Assembly (NCBI GenBank): GCA_027055005.1
Contig: JALUNR010000101.1
Span: forward strand, 1-34,007
Direction of reading: 5' to 3'
Length of the DNA stretch: 34,007 nt
From: Campylobacterales bacterium
GTDB lineage: Bacteria > Campylobacterota > Campylobacteria > Campylobacterales > QNZT01
The notes under the pieces were generated by a model. It was given only the letters and a program-made list of their open reading frames with translations, searched no databases and was not told the DNA's origin. A program made the translations under genes and the position numbers. Shown piece after piece: positions 19,001-34,000 of this stretch. Position 1 is the first letter of the stretch; every line of letters starts with the position of its first letter.

Positions 19001-22000
19001 ATTTATTCCTCCTAAATCATCACTTGAATCTAGTGTTAAACTAGAAGCTACGACCATTATAAGTCCACCTACCAAAGTAGAAGTTATATTTGCATAGTTA
19101 TTATTTCCACTACTTCCTGCATCAAAAGTTACTTTTCCACTACCAGAAAAATTTATCGTTTGATTGTTTAGTTGAGCATTAGCCATAGTTACAGTTTTAT
19201 TAGTTTTTATAGCCTCTATACTTGTTAGAGTAGTATTACTAAGATCCATATCAGCTAAAATTTCAAGAGTATCATTTCCTCCACTTGCATCTATAACTCC
19301 CATATCAGAAGCTATTTTTATAGTATTATCACCACTATTTCCTGTAATATCTAAAGATGAAGATATCGCACTTACATCCACTCCAGTATTTGCACTACCA
19401 TCAAGAACTATACTTTCTACATTTGTTGTATTTTGATTTAAGACAAGTATTTCATCATCAGTACTACTTGTAAAATGAATAGTATCATTTCCTCCACCAG
19501 CATCTAGGGTTGATACTTCACTAAAAGCACTATTTGATGAAATATTTATTGTATCATCATTACTGCTTAAAGTAAAACTTTCTATATTTTTTAAGATATC
19601 AGTATTTGAGCCATCAGTTATACTATCACTACCACTATTGAGTGTTAGAGTTAAAGCATCTTCACTACTATAATCACCCCTGTCATCTCCACCGGCTCCA
19701 TCTAGTTCAAAACCACTAACTCCACCAACAAAAGTATCATTATTATTTGAACCAATCGCTTTTTCAAAATCTATGATTTTATCATTTCCATCTCCTGATG
19801 CACTCTGATCATTCATATTTATTGTTATGGCATTTTCAGAATTTATAAATGAAACTGTATCTGTTCCACCCTCACCTTTTAGGGTATTTGATAAACTATT
19901 TCCTTCTATTATATCATCTCCACCACTTCCAATAACATGTTCAATATTAGATATACTATCACTACCTTCTCCCGTAGCAGTTCCTTCTTTTAAAGAAATA
20001 TTTACACTACTAGCACTACTATAATCAACCCAATCATCACTACCACTTCCTCCATCTATAACATCATCACCAGCACCACCTATTAAAGTATCACTATCAG
20101 CACCACCACTTAGATTGTCATTGCCATCTCCACCTGTTAATGTATCATTACCAGCATTTCCGACTAATGTATTAGAGTTTGTATCACCAGTTAAACTATC
20201 ATCTGTTGAAGTTCCTAGTATATTTTCTATTGATTTTAATTTATCAGTTCCATCTATATTGACTGTTACTTCATTGTTCCCATCAAGAGTTAGGTTTAGT
20301 GATGTTGACTGGTCACTATAATCAACTGTATCACTTCCATCTCCTCCAACCATACTATCATCACCACTTCCACCTAAAAAGTAGTCATTATTTGCACCAC
20401 CTTCTAGGTAGTCATTGTTATCACCACCCAAAAGAGAATCACTTCCATCACCACCCAAAAGGCTGTCATCTCCACCATATCCATAGATAGTATCATTTCC
20501 ACTATCTCCTTTTATAGTATTTGCATTTGATTCACCTTTTAGTATATCTTCATAAGTAGATCCAGTTAAGTTTTCAAATCCACTAATAGTATCAGTTCCA
20601 CTACCCCCTGTATTTTGAGCAGTAGTTGTACCTAAATCGATACTAACACCACTAGTTGCAGATAGATACTCTATCGTATCATTATCAGCTCCACCACTTA
20701 AACTATCATCTCCTAAACCACCATCTATAGTATCATTTCCACTATCTCCAGTGATTGTATCATCACCTTTTCCTCCTAAGATACTATCAATACCATCATT
20801 TCCTGTTAAGATATTTACACCATCATCACCTTTAATAAAATCACTTTGATTTGTTCCTACAACATTTTCAAACCCACTAACAATATCAGTTTCATCTCCT
20901 ATTACAACTGAGTTTTGTACTAAATCTGCACTTATTCCACTATCAGTTCTTGCATGATAGTCAACTGTATCATTCCCACCTTCTCCATAGAGTGCATCAT
21001 CACCTTTTCCACCTGTTATAGTGTCATTTCCTAAACCACCTTTTATAGTATTTACAACATCACTACCGATTATAATATCATCATTTTGACTTCCAAAAAC
21101 ATTTTCTATATTTTTTACTGTTTCACTATTGCCAAATCCATCATTAGAAGAATTTTCATTACTTAAATCAACATTTATGCCATTATCTGTTGTACCATAA
21201 TCAATAGTATCTGATTCTACATTTTCACTTCCACCACTACCAGAACCATCATAATAATCTATACCTTTTCCAGCATAAAAATAATCATCATTTGCACCAC
21301 CTAGCAAACTATCATCACCATCTCCACCAGTTAAAGTATCATCACCATCTCCACCATCTATGGTATCATTTCCACTACCACCATCTATAGTATCTATATC
21401 TCCTCCACCATTAATAATATCATTTCCAGCTTCTCCATAAAGTTTATCTTGATTGTTTTGTCCCTCTATATTATCATTACCATCTCCACCATATATTGTA
21501 TCATTTCCATCATGACCATAAAGATAGTTATTATTTCCATCTCCAGTTATAGTATCATTATAGGTACTTCCATATATATTTTCTATACTTACAAGTGTAT
21601 CGGTATTGCCATTTCCATCATCTGTGGCTTTTCCACTTGCTAAACTAACCTCAACTGCATGAGATGACCCCGAATAATAACTAACCCAATCATTTCCAGC
21701 ACCACCATCTAAGTAGTCATCTCCACTATATCCATATAAATTATCATTATCAGCTCCACCATAAAGAGTATCATTTCCTCCAAATCCAAATATAGCATCA
21801 TTTCCACCATTTCCCCAGATAGTATTTACCTCATTACCTTGGTCATGTGTATATATACTATCTGCATAATCAGAGCCATTTATATTTTGAAAATTTGCAA
21901 TATTACTATAATTAGTAGCAGAACCTCCTATTGTAAGTTTTGAGTTTTCTAGTCTTGTGGATGTTGTTGCAGAACTTAAATCTAATGTATTTGTACCACT

Positions 22001-25000
22001 TTCACCATCTATAAAATCACTACCTAGTGATATAGTTATAGTATCATCTCCACTTCCAGCTTTTATACTGTTTTCATTATCATCACCTTTTAGGGTATCT
22101 GCATTATTTGATCCTAGTATATTTTCTATATTTGATATATCTGTTTCACTATTTCCATATCCATCATTTTTTACTTTTTCATTACCACTACTATTATCTG
22201 CACCTAAATCAACTATAACTCCTGTGGTAGTATCTACATCACTAAAACTTATATAATCTTCATCTCCTCCACCATCATATATATCAACTCCTTTTCCACC
22301 AAATAAAGTATCATTACTATCACCTCCACTAAGAGTATCATTTCCATCATCTCCATATATCGTATCAGATCCTGTACTTCCATCTAAGCTATCAGCTCCA
22401 CCATTTCCATATATAGTATCATCTCCACCATCTCCCCAAATGGTATTTATATTATCATCTCCCTTTAAAGTATCTGCATAATCTTTTGTACCTTTTATAT
22501 CTTCTATACCAGTAATAACAGTTTCATTGTTTCCATAGTCATCAGTAATAGTAGAGTTTTTAAGATCTACAAAAACACTACTATTATTTGACCAGTAAAA
22601 GCTAAGTAAATCATGAACTCCATCTCCACCATCATACTTATCAACTCCATCTCCACCTTCTAACTCATCATTACCTGCACCACCTTTTAAATAATCATCG
22701 CCTGATAAACCTGATATATAATCATCTCCCCCACTACCATCTAAAGTATTTGCTGTGCTACTCCCATATATTTGGTCTGCATTATTGGTTCCTATGATAT
22801 TTTCTATATTTGTTAAAGTTGTAGTACCTATATCATCTCCTGTTGCAGCACTATTGTAAAGTCTTACATCAACAGCATTTGTAATATCAGCAAATGTTAC
22901 TGTATCCTCACCATCTCCTCCATTTAATTCATCTCCTCCAGCAGTAGCTATAATAGTATCTTTACCAGTATTACCATAAATAGAATTTGTATTATTATCT
23001 CCTTTTAAAGTATCATCAACTTGTGAACCAGTTATATACTCTACATTTGATATAACATCACTTCCACCATATCCATCAGTAGTTATTGTATTATTTGATA
23101 AATCTACATTTACACCATTTCCAGTTGATATTTCACTAAAATCTATAACATCAGCTGTTCCATCCCCACCATCAATAGTATCATTTCCTGCTTGTCCTCT
23201 AATAGTATCATTTCCACTATCCCCATATATAGTATCAGCTCCTATACCACCATATATAGTATCACTAGCTCCTCCTGCATAAAATATATCATCAAAGTTT
23301 CCACTTCCATCATCACTTCCATTAAATCCAAATATCTTGTCTGAATAATTTGTTGCCTTTATGATTTCTAAGTGATCTTTTAAAATATCTTTTCCGTTAT
23401 CTGTTTGTATCTCTCCAAAATTTGTTCCACCATCTGATAAGTTTACAGTTATTGCTGATTCTCTTTCTACATAATTTAATATATCAACTCCACTTCCTCC
23501 ATATATAGTATCATCACCTTTACCACTTTTTATAAAGTCATTTCCATCATTACCATAGATAGTATCATTTCCATCATCTCCATATAAAGTATCAACATCA
23601 TCTCCACCCTCTATAGTATCTGCTCCTGTTCCTCCATTTATAGTATCACTTCCACTACCACCTTGTAGATAATCACTTCCCTCTCTACCATCTATAGTAT
23701 CTGCCCCATTAGCTCCAACAAGTGTATTATCCAAAGAATCTCCATATAACTCATCATTTTTTGTAGAACCTATTATAACTTCTATATTTTCTATACTATC
23801 CTCAACTTTATTTCCCCCATTTTGATAACCATCATCACTAGCTTTTTTAAGTCCAAGATCTACATTTATACTATTTGATGCAGATGTAAAATCAAGAGTA
23901 TCAACTCCTACTCCTCCATCAAAACTATCAACTCCCGCTGAACTATATAGGGTATCATTTCCATCACCACCCTCTATTATATTTACTATATTTTGATCTT
24001 CATCACCTTTTAATTTATCAGCCTCTGATGTTCCTCTTAAATTTTCTATATCATAAGTTGTATCTGCTTTACTACTATCACCTAGTTTTTGAATTTGGTT
24101 AGAACTTCGTGAAAGATCAGCATCTATAGCTATACCACTTAAGTGAGAATAATCAGCCCAATCACTTCCACTATCACTCGAGTCATCACCACCATATAAC
24201 TTATCACCACTTAAACCACCTTGTAAAAAATCATCCCCATCTTCTCCCATCAAAGTATCAGCTCCACCTGCACCCCTTAGAGTATCATCATCACCTCCAC
24301 CTTTTAGGATATTTACATTATCATCACCTATGATAGTATCTATTTGAGATGAACCAAAAATATTTTGTATATAACTTATAGTATCTGTTCCCTCTCCTGT
24401 TACAGTTGCTGTTGATATATTTGCTTTTATTCCATTTTCAGATGAGGTATAATCAAGAGTATTATTTCCAGCTCCTCCATCGAGTGTATCATCTCCACTT
24501 CCACCACTTAGGGTATCATCTCCATCTTCTCCATAAATTTTATCACTTCCAGCATTTCCTTTGATAGTATCATTATCTGCACCACCTTTTAGGATATTGT
24601 TATCATCACTCCCTGTTATTGTATCTTTGAAAGATGTTCCAACAACATTTTCTATAGAGCTAATCGTATCAGATTTTCCAAACCCATCATCTGTAACAGT
24701 AGAATTTAAAAGATCAACTATTATATGCTCTGTACTATCTTGTGAAAAATCAACTGTATCACTACCATCTCCTCCTTTTAGAGTATCTGCTCCATCCATA
24801 CCCAAAAAAGTATCATTTCCAGCACCACCATCTAGGATATTTACTCCATCATCGCCTTTTATAACATCATCATTTGATGAACCTATAATATTTTCTATAT
24901 CTACCAATATATCTTTTGTACCTTGCGAGTCTGTTGCACTATCATTTGTTCCACTAAGATCTACATTTATACTAAAAGCATATCCATCATAAGTTGCAGT

Positions 25001-28000
25001 ATCATTATCAGCACCACCATTTATAACATCTGCACCAGCTTCACCTTTTAAAAGATCATTTCCACTTCCTCCATATATAGTATCTTCACCTTCTCCACTC
25101 TCAATAGTATCATCTCCATTAAAACCATAGATAATATTTTTTGATATATTACCTGTAACTATATCTTTTTGACTTCCACCTTTATATACCTCTATACTAG
25201 AAATGGTATCTTGTTCACCTCCATCTATTTGAACTTTTCCAGTACTAAAATTTGCCTGTATTATCTTATCTATATCTGTATAGTCTATAGTGTCACTGCC
25301 ACTTCCTCCATCTATACTATCATCTCCCAAACCACCTTTAAAGGTATCATCTCCAGTTCCACCGATTAAGGTATCATTTCCATCACCACCATCAAAAGTA
25401 TCATTATCAGCTCCACCATTTAAAATATTTTTTTCACTATTTCCAACTATACTATCTGCTAAATCACTTCCTATAATATTTTCTATATTTAGTATAATAT
25501 CATCTGAGTACTCATCATTTATATGTTGTGCATCAGTTTTTGTTAAATCTACTACTATCCCATGTGAGTTAAAAGTACTATAATCTATAGTATCACTGCC
25601 ATCACTCCCATCAATAGTATCATTTCCAGCACCACCAATAATAGTATCATCACCACTTCCAGCATCTATACTATCTGCTTCATCTCCAGCATCTATAAAA
25701 TCATCACCACCATTTGCTATGATTGTATTTTTTCCTGCATCTCCTGTTAGTGAATCATCCTTTGTACTTCCATATATATTTTCTATATCATATAAAAAAT
25801 CATTTCCAATACTTCCACCACTTGCAGTTCCATTTTTTAAATCTACTGTAACACTTGATCCCTCCAATGAATAATCAACACTATCCGTGCCACTACCACC
25901 ATAAAGCTTATCTATATCAGCTCCACCGATTAGAGTATCATCACCTGCTTCACCTTTTAAAATATTTTCTCCTGCTCCTCCATAGAGTTTGTCATTATCA
26001 GCTCCACCAAACAAAGTATCACCATCATCACCACCATATAGAGTATCACTACCTAAATCTCCATATAAAATATCTATACCACTATTTCCATATAAACTAT
26101 CAGCTCCATCTCCACCACTAATACTATCATCTCCACTACCACCAGATATCGTATCAACTCCTGCATTTCCTGATAAAGTATTATTTAGAGTATCTCCTGT
26201 TATAGTATCATCTTGATTTGAACCTATGACATTTTCTATATTTTTTATGCTATGGTCATCAGCTCCATCTACTTGTACTGTAACTGAATTTGTTGTATTT
26301 AGGGTTAGATTTACTTTTTTATCTAAAGTAGAGTAATCAATAGTATCATTATCACTTCCACCATCTATCGTATCATCGGTAAAAGAAGTTCCTTTAAAGA
26401 TATCTTCACCAGCTTCACCAAAGATAGTATCACTCTCTCCTCCACCATCTATTGTATCAGCTCCACTTCCTGAGTGAATAATATTTTTATTTGCATCACC
26501 GCTTATTGTGTCATCGTTTGAAGATGCTAAGATATTTTCTATATTTGATAAAGTATCATTTCCATCTCCAGTAGCAGAGTTTGATGATAAATCAACTACT
26601 ACCGATGATGAAGCATGAGCATAACTAACAGTGTCACTACCATCTCCACCATTTATGGTATTATCACTACTATCTCCTTCTATCGTGTCATCAGAAGATG
26701 AGCCTAAAATATCCTCAAAACCTGAGATGATATCATTTCCAACTTTTGTATCTTGTGCAGTTGTTACTTTTAAATTAACTTCTATACCTGTTGAGGCATT
26801 TTCAAAACTTATTGTATCTTTCCCAGCTCCACCATATAGAGTATCATCTCCACTCTCTCCCTCTATCGTATCAACTCCATCTTTTCCCTCTATAATATTG
26901 TCTTGATTATTCCCTCTTAAAGTATCATCTCCACTAGTTCCTATGATATTTTCTATATTTTTTATCTTATCACTAGAAGAAGTATCCAAGATTAGAGTAG
27001 ATTCACCATCATCATCTGCCAAATCTAGTTCTATATGGTGAGTATTATCTAATATACTATAATCTACTGTATCACTTCCACTTCCTCCATCTATCGTATC
27101 ATCTCCATCATCAGATGCAGTAGCTTTTATAACATCATCTCCACTTCCACCATCTATAATATCATTTCCACTATCTCCATAAAGAGTATCATTATTTGCA
27201 TCACCATGAAGTGTATCCCCATCATCTCCACCATATAGAGTATCATCTGCATTTCCACCATATAGAGTATCAACTCCTGCTGCACCACTTATAGTATCTT
27301 TACCTCCTCTTCCATCTAAAAAGTTAGCTGATGAATTACCTGTGATGTTATCATCCTCAGTATTAGAGCCAATAATATTTTCTATACCATATAATTTATC
27401 ACTACCTTGATCATCACTGGTTGCACTCCCTTCACTATTACCATCACCTAAATTTATAGTCATAGATTTTAGAGCTTGTGAATAATCAACTGTATCATTT
27501 CCACTATCACTACTCTCATCTCCGCCATAGAGTTTATCATCTCCTCTACCACCTTTTAGAGTATCATCTCCTGCTTCTCCTCTTAGTATGTCCTCTCCAT
27601 CATCACCACTTAAAAAGTCATTATCTCCTCCACCATATATTTCATCATTATTTTCATTTCCATATATAGTATCAGCTCCATTGTCACCTTTTAAGAGGTC
27701 ATTTCCACTTCCTCCATATAGTTTATCACTTCCATCTCCACCTTCAAGAGTATCTTCATTTAATTCACCTTTTAAAGTATCATCCCCATTACCACCTAAA
27801 AATATATTTTTATTATCATCACCACTTATATTGTCATTTACGGTACTTCCGATAATATCTTCAATATTTTTTATTTTATGATTATTATTATTTATAGTTA
27901 CATCTACTAAACTTGAACCATCAAGATCTACTAAAACACCATCATTTAAAGCAGAATAATCAATCTTATCACTACTTCCATCTCCACCATCTATCTCATC

Positions 28001-31000
28001 ACCACTAAATTCACTACCATTAAAAAGATCATTATCATCACCTCCAAAAAGCTTATCAGAACCTGCTTTTCCATCTATCGTATCACTTCCAACACCACCT
28101 ATGATAGAGTTTGCATCTGAACTTCCTGTTAAAATATCTGCATTTGAAGAACCTAAGATATTTTCAATATTTTGTAGAGTATCACTTCCATCTCCAGTAG
28201 CAGTGCTGGATGAAAGATCTACTGTTACTGAAGAGTTTGAGTGTTCATAACTTACAAAGTCACTTCCACCACTTCCATTGATTGTATTATCACTACTATC
28301 ACCTTCTATCGTGTCATCAAAAGATGATCCTATAATATTTTGAAAGTTTTTTATAGTGTCATTTCCTACATTTGTATCTTGAGAAGATGTTTGTTTTAGA
28401 TTAACTTTTATATTTACTGTTGCATTTTCAAAACTAACAGTATTTACTCCACTTCCTCCATCAAGATAATCATCTCCATCTCCTCCCTCTATCGTATCAT
28501 CTCCTGCATTTGCTTTAAGAGTATTTGCACTTGCATCACCCCTAATCGTATCATTTGCGGTTCCACCATTAACATTTTCAATATTTTTTATAGTATCATT
28601 ATTACCATTGTCATTGTTAGTATCATTTGCAATTATTGCTGTTGCATCGTTTTCTCCATCAAGTGTTAGAGCTAGAGTATCACTAAGTGTAGAATAATCA
28701 GCAGTATCAATTCCTTCACCCCCATCAAGAATATCACTACCATTTCTTCCTAAAAGTGTATCATCTCCTTTATTTCCAAAGATGCTGTTTGAACTATCAC
28801 TACCAATTAAAGTATCGTTATATTCAGAACCTATTATATTTTCTATATTTGTTATAGTATCTGTTCCCTCTGCTGCACTTATTGATTGAGCATCAGTTTT
28901 GGAAAGATCAACTGTTACATAATTTGCTGATGATGAAAAATCAACACTATCTATACCAGTTCCTCCATCTATGGAGTCATCACCCCCTTCACCTCTTAGA
29001 GTATCATTATCAGCTCCACCTTTTAGAGTATCATTATCAGCTCCACCTTTTAAAAAATCATCTCCACTTCCACCATCAAGATAATCATTGTTAGCCTCTC
29101 CATCAAGTGTATCATTTCCTGCATTTCCAAGTAAAGTATTTCTATTTAAATCACCACTAATTACATCTTTTACGGTACTACCCGTAATATTTTCAATATT
29201 TCTTATATTGTCATCATTACCACTACTGATACTAACTGTTGTAGTTGTACTTGTATCTAAATCAACATTTATACCTGATGTTAAAGCACTATAATCAGCA
29301 GTATCATTATCAGCTCCTCCATCAAAGAAATCACTTCCGTCACTATCATGAGAGACAAAAACATCATCATTTTCTCCACCATAGAGTGAATCATCTGCAT
29401 TTCCACCATCAAGAGTATCATTTCCTACTTGTCCCCAAATAGTATTGTTAAGATTATTCCCAGTGATAGTGTCAGCATCAGTATTTGAACCTTTTATATT
29501 TTCTATATTTGTTAATTTATCAGTTGTAGAACCTATTGTCACCGAGGTTTGTGCTCCATCATCAGCTAAAGTAAGATTTACTGCACTCTCAGATGAAAAA
29601 TCAACCAAATCTATACCAGCACCACCATTTATTGTATCATCTCCACCAAGTCCAGATATAGTATCATTTCCATTACCTGCATCTATGATATTTTTATTAT
29701 CATCTCCTATTAGAGTATCATTGTGGGTTGAGCCTATAAGATTTGATATATTTTTTAAAGTATCTGTTCCTGCTCCAACTGTATTTTGAGCTGTTGTTGT
29801 TCTAAGATCTACAATAACACTATTTGCATCACTATAATCAGCAGTATTTTCCCCAGCTTCTCCATCGAGATAATCATCTCCTGTTCCACCATTTAAAGTA
29901 TCATTATCACTACCACCATATAAAGTATCATCATTTGCTCCACCTTTTAGAGTATCATTTCCTGCATTTCCCCAAATAGTATTTATACTTCCATCACCTG
30001 TAATAGTATCTTCTACACTTCCACCTTTGAAATTTTCTATATTTTTTAAAGTATCACTATCTCCATTTTCTATAGTTACTGTTGCATCATTGTCACTATC
30101 AAGCGTAACACTTATCTTTTCACTTATAGCACTATAATCAGCGGTATCACTATCAGCCCCTCCATCAAATATATCACTCCCATCACTTGCTGATGAGGCT
30201 TTTAGTATATCATTGCCATCACCACCAAAAAGAGTATCAACTCCACCTTTTCCTTCTAACAAATCATTTCCACCATCACCAAAAATAGTATTTGCAGTAT
30301 CATTCCCAGTTAAGGTATCATTATAATCATTTGTTCCTAATATGTTTTCTATATTTAAAAGAGTATCACTTCCTTCTCCACCACCTATATTTTGAGCACC
30401 ACTAACAGACAAATCAACTGTAACTTTATTTGTAGCAGTAGAGTAATCAACGATATCAATACCAACTCCTCCGTCAAGATAATCATCTCCAGCATTTCCA
30501 CTTAAAGTATCAACTCCTTTTTGTCCTAAAAGTGTATCATTTCCACTACCACCTTTTAAAATATCATCTCCATCAAAACCTTCTAGTTTGTTGTTTGCAT
30601 CATCTCCTACAATACTGTCATTTTGGTTTGAGCCTTTGATATTTTCTATATTTTTTATCTTATCAACTGTTCCATCACTTACAGTTATATCTGCATAGTT
30701 TTCTTTATTTAAAGTCAGACTTATAGCTGAAGTTGTAGAGGTATAATCAATCGTATCAATTCCTCCTTCTCCATCATAAGTATCATTTCCATCATTGTTT
30801 ACTTCTTTTAAAGTATCATCACCACTTCCAGCTTGGATGATATTTGCATTGTTATCTCCTTGCAAAATATCATCATAAGAAGAGCCTATTATATTTTCAA
30901 AGTTATTTAAAGTATCATTTCCATCTCCAGTAGATAAGTTAGAAGAAAGATTTACATTTACTGCATTTGCATTTGCATAAGAAATAGTATCACTTCCTCC

Positions 31001-34000
31001 TGCTCCATCTAGGGTATTGTCTCCACTATCACCCTCTATAGTATCGTTTTGATTTGAACCTAAAACATTTTCAAACTCTTTTATAAGTTCATTTCCATCA
31101 CCTGTATTTTGAGCTGTTGTTTGATTTCTTAAAGATATATTTATAATATTTTGTGAATTTGCAAAACTTACAGTATCTACTCCATCTCCACCTATTAAAG
31201 TATCATCCCCACTTCCTCCATCAACAGTATCATTTCCAACATTTCCATCTAAGATATTTACTCCACTATCACCGGTTATAGTATCATCACCACTTCCACC
31301 TGTAAAATTTTCTATATTTTTTAAAGTATCACTATCTCCATTTTCTATAGTTACTGTTGCATCATTTGAACCTTTTAACTCTACATTTATCTTTTGATTT
31401 ATAGCACTATAATCAGCTGTATCATTGTCTGCCCCTCCATCAAATATATCACTTCCATCACTTGCTGATGAAGCTTTTAGTGTATCATCTCCAGCTTCTC
31501 CCAAAAGAGTATCGACTCCACCTTTTCCTTCAAGAGTGTCATTACTATTACCACCATATAAAGTATTTACCTCATCATTTCCTTTTAAAACATCATCTGA
31601 GTCAGAACCTATGATATTTTCTATATTCACTATGGTATCTCTATTTTCAGAAGAACCTATGTATTGTTCATTTTGATTTGAAAGATCTACAGTTACACTC
31701 GAAGTTGCTCCACTATAATCAACTACATCACTTGTTCCATCTCCTCCATCAAGGTAGTCATTTCCACTTCCACCTCTTAGGGTGTCATTTCCAACATCTC
31801 CATATAAAAAATCTTCTCCATCTTTTCCACTTAAAGTATCACTACCATCACTTCCATGAAGAGTGTTATTAGCTAAATCTCCTGTTATAGTATCACTTAC
31901 AGATGAGCCTATAATATTTTCTATATTTTTTATACTATCCTCAACTACCCCATCTATTGAAACATCTACTTGAGCTGATGTATTTAAAGTTAAAGATATT
32001 GATTTTGTTGTGGCACTATAATCAACAGTATCATTATGCTCTCCACCATCTATAAAATCTTTTCCATCTCCATCACTTGCTATAAAAAGATCATCATTGC
32101 TTCCACCATATAAAGAATCATCTCCACCATTTCCAACTATTGTATCTTTACCATCCAAGCCTTTTATGATATTAGTTGAGTCATCTCCTTTTAAAGTATC
32201 ATCATAGTTTGAACCTGTTAGATTTTCAAAGTTTATGATAGTATCAGTTCCATCTCCATTATCATAAGATGAAGTATTTGATAAATCAACATTTACTTTT
32301 GTATCAGAGTGTTCAAAAGATACAGTATCTGTTCCATCTCCTCCATCAAGATAGTTATTACTACTATTTCCCTCTATGGTATCATCATAAGAGCTACCAA
32401 GTATATTTTCTATACTTACAAGTTTATCTGTACCAGCTCCTGTTGTTTGGTATCCACTCTCTCTTAGGTTTACTTCTATTTTTGAGGTTGCATTTACATA
32501 AGTTACAGTATCACTTCCACTTCCTCCATCTAAAATATTATTTCCACTACCACCATCAAGATAATCATCTCCAGCTTTTCCATATAGAGTATCATCTCCA
32601 GCTTTTCCATATAGAGTATCATCTCCTATATTTCCAGTTATAATATTTGTATTTTCATCTCCTGTTAAGGTATTTGATGCAGTTGAACCTATGATATTTT
32701 CTATGCTTTGAAGAGTATCATTATCACCATTTTCTACAACAGCAGTTCCATCATCATTACCATTTAGGGTAACTGTTACTTTTTGACTAAGCAAACTATA
32801 ATCAACTGTATCACTTCCACTACCACCAACAAAAGTATCAACTCCATCATCTTTTGAAGTAGCCATAAAAACATCATTTTCATCTTCACCATAAAGAGTA
32901 TCATTACCATTTCCACCTATTAGGGTATCATTGTCATGACCACCCCAAATAGTATTTGCTATATCACTACCTGTCAAGGTATCTTGCTGATTTGATCCTT
33001 TTATATCTTCTATATTTAAGATTATGTCATCGCCTTCTTGAAGAGATATTGTTTGTCTTGTAGTTTTAGATAGATCTACTTTTACTCCATCAGTTGCTGA
33101 TGAAAAATCAAGCAAATCATGCCCCCCATCTCCTCCATCTACATAATCATTTCCAGCATTTGCACTTAATGTATCATTATCATCTCCACCAAGTAGTGTA
33201 TCAGCTCCTATGCCACCAGATAAAGTATCAACTCCAGTTCCACCATCAAGATAATCATCTCCTATTTTTCCATCTAATATATCATTTCCATCATTTGCAA
33301 TAATAGTATTTGAGTATGAATCCCCTGTTATAGTATCTGCACCACTTCCTGTTGTGATATTTTCTATATTTTTTATATAATCATTATCTCCACTATCAAT
33401 AGTTACTTCTTTTTGATTATCACCATCAATTGTTACTGAAATATTTTTTGAACTAGAAGAATAATCAACTTTATCTCCTATACCATCACCTCCATCAAAA
33501 GTATCACTTCCATCACTATCATTTGCTATAAAAGTATCATCTGCACCATCACCATATAAAAGATCACTTCCTCCACTTGAATAAATAGTATCTTTACCAC
33601 TATTCCCATGAATTTCATTGTTACTATTAGTTCCTTTTATAGTATCACTATATGAACTTCCTAGCACATTTTCAAAACCTACGATCTTATCTTGTCCTAG
33701 TTTTGTATCTTGTACATCTTCATTTGTTAAATCTATATTTATACCATTTAGAGCAGATTCAAAGGTTACAGTATCTGTTCCCTCTCCACCAATAAGAGTA
33801 TTATCAGATGTATTTCCTTCAATAGTATCATCATGAGAACTACCAAGTATATTTTCTATATCTTTCAAGGTATCAATTCCAGTTGATGTTCCTGTATCTT
33901 GTTCACCTTTCTTGCTAAGTGAAACAGTTACATCACTTGTAGCACTTTCATAAGAGACAGTATCATTTCCAACTCCACCATCAAGATAGTCATCTCCACT

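Larger units (their letters stand above)
26231..33359 (-). repeat. Higher-order five-module (A-B-C-D-E) super-repeat within the RTX array
   Basis: Homologous B-module anchors (attttctata-type) at 33359, 31916, 30641, 29189, 27857 and 26231; D-module anchors at 32696, 31307, 30032, 28574 and 26948. B and D spacings agree exactly for two pairs of rounds (1275 bp; 1626 bp). Confidence 0.8.

Noticed and set aside
16290-33836. Some 30 plus-strand ORFs (60-274 aa) inside the giant gene, many Pro/Ser-rich (PPSP-like) or His/Tyr/Leu-rich
   Set aside because: They are antisense shadows of the repeat codons (GGxGxD reads as Ser/Pro/Pro or His/Leu on the other strand). They repeat with the sense modules, lack SD signals and have no recognisable domains.
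16073-33868. Assembly artefact or pseudogene explanation for the giant ORF
   Set aside because: Frame is continuous over nearly 18 kb with modules individually diverged, so it is neither decayed nor a simple collapsed/duplicated assembly; long-read confirmation is still advisable.
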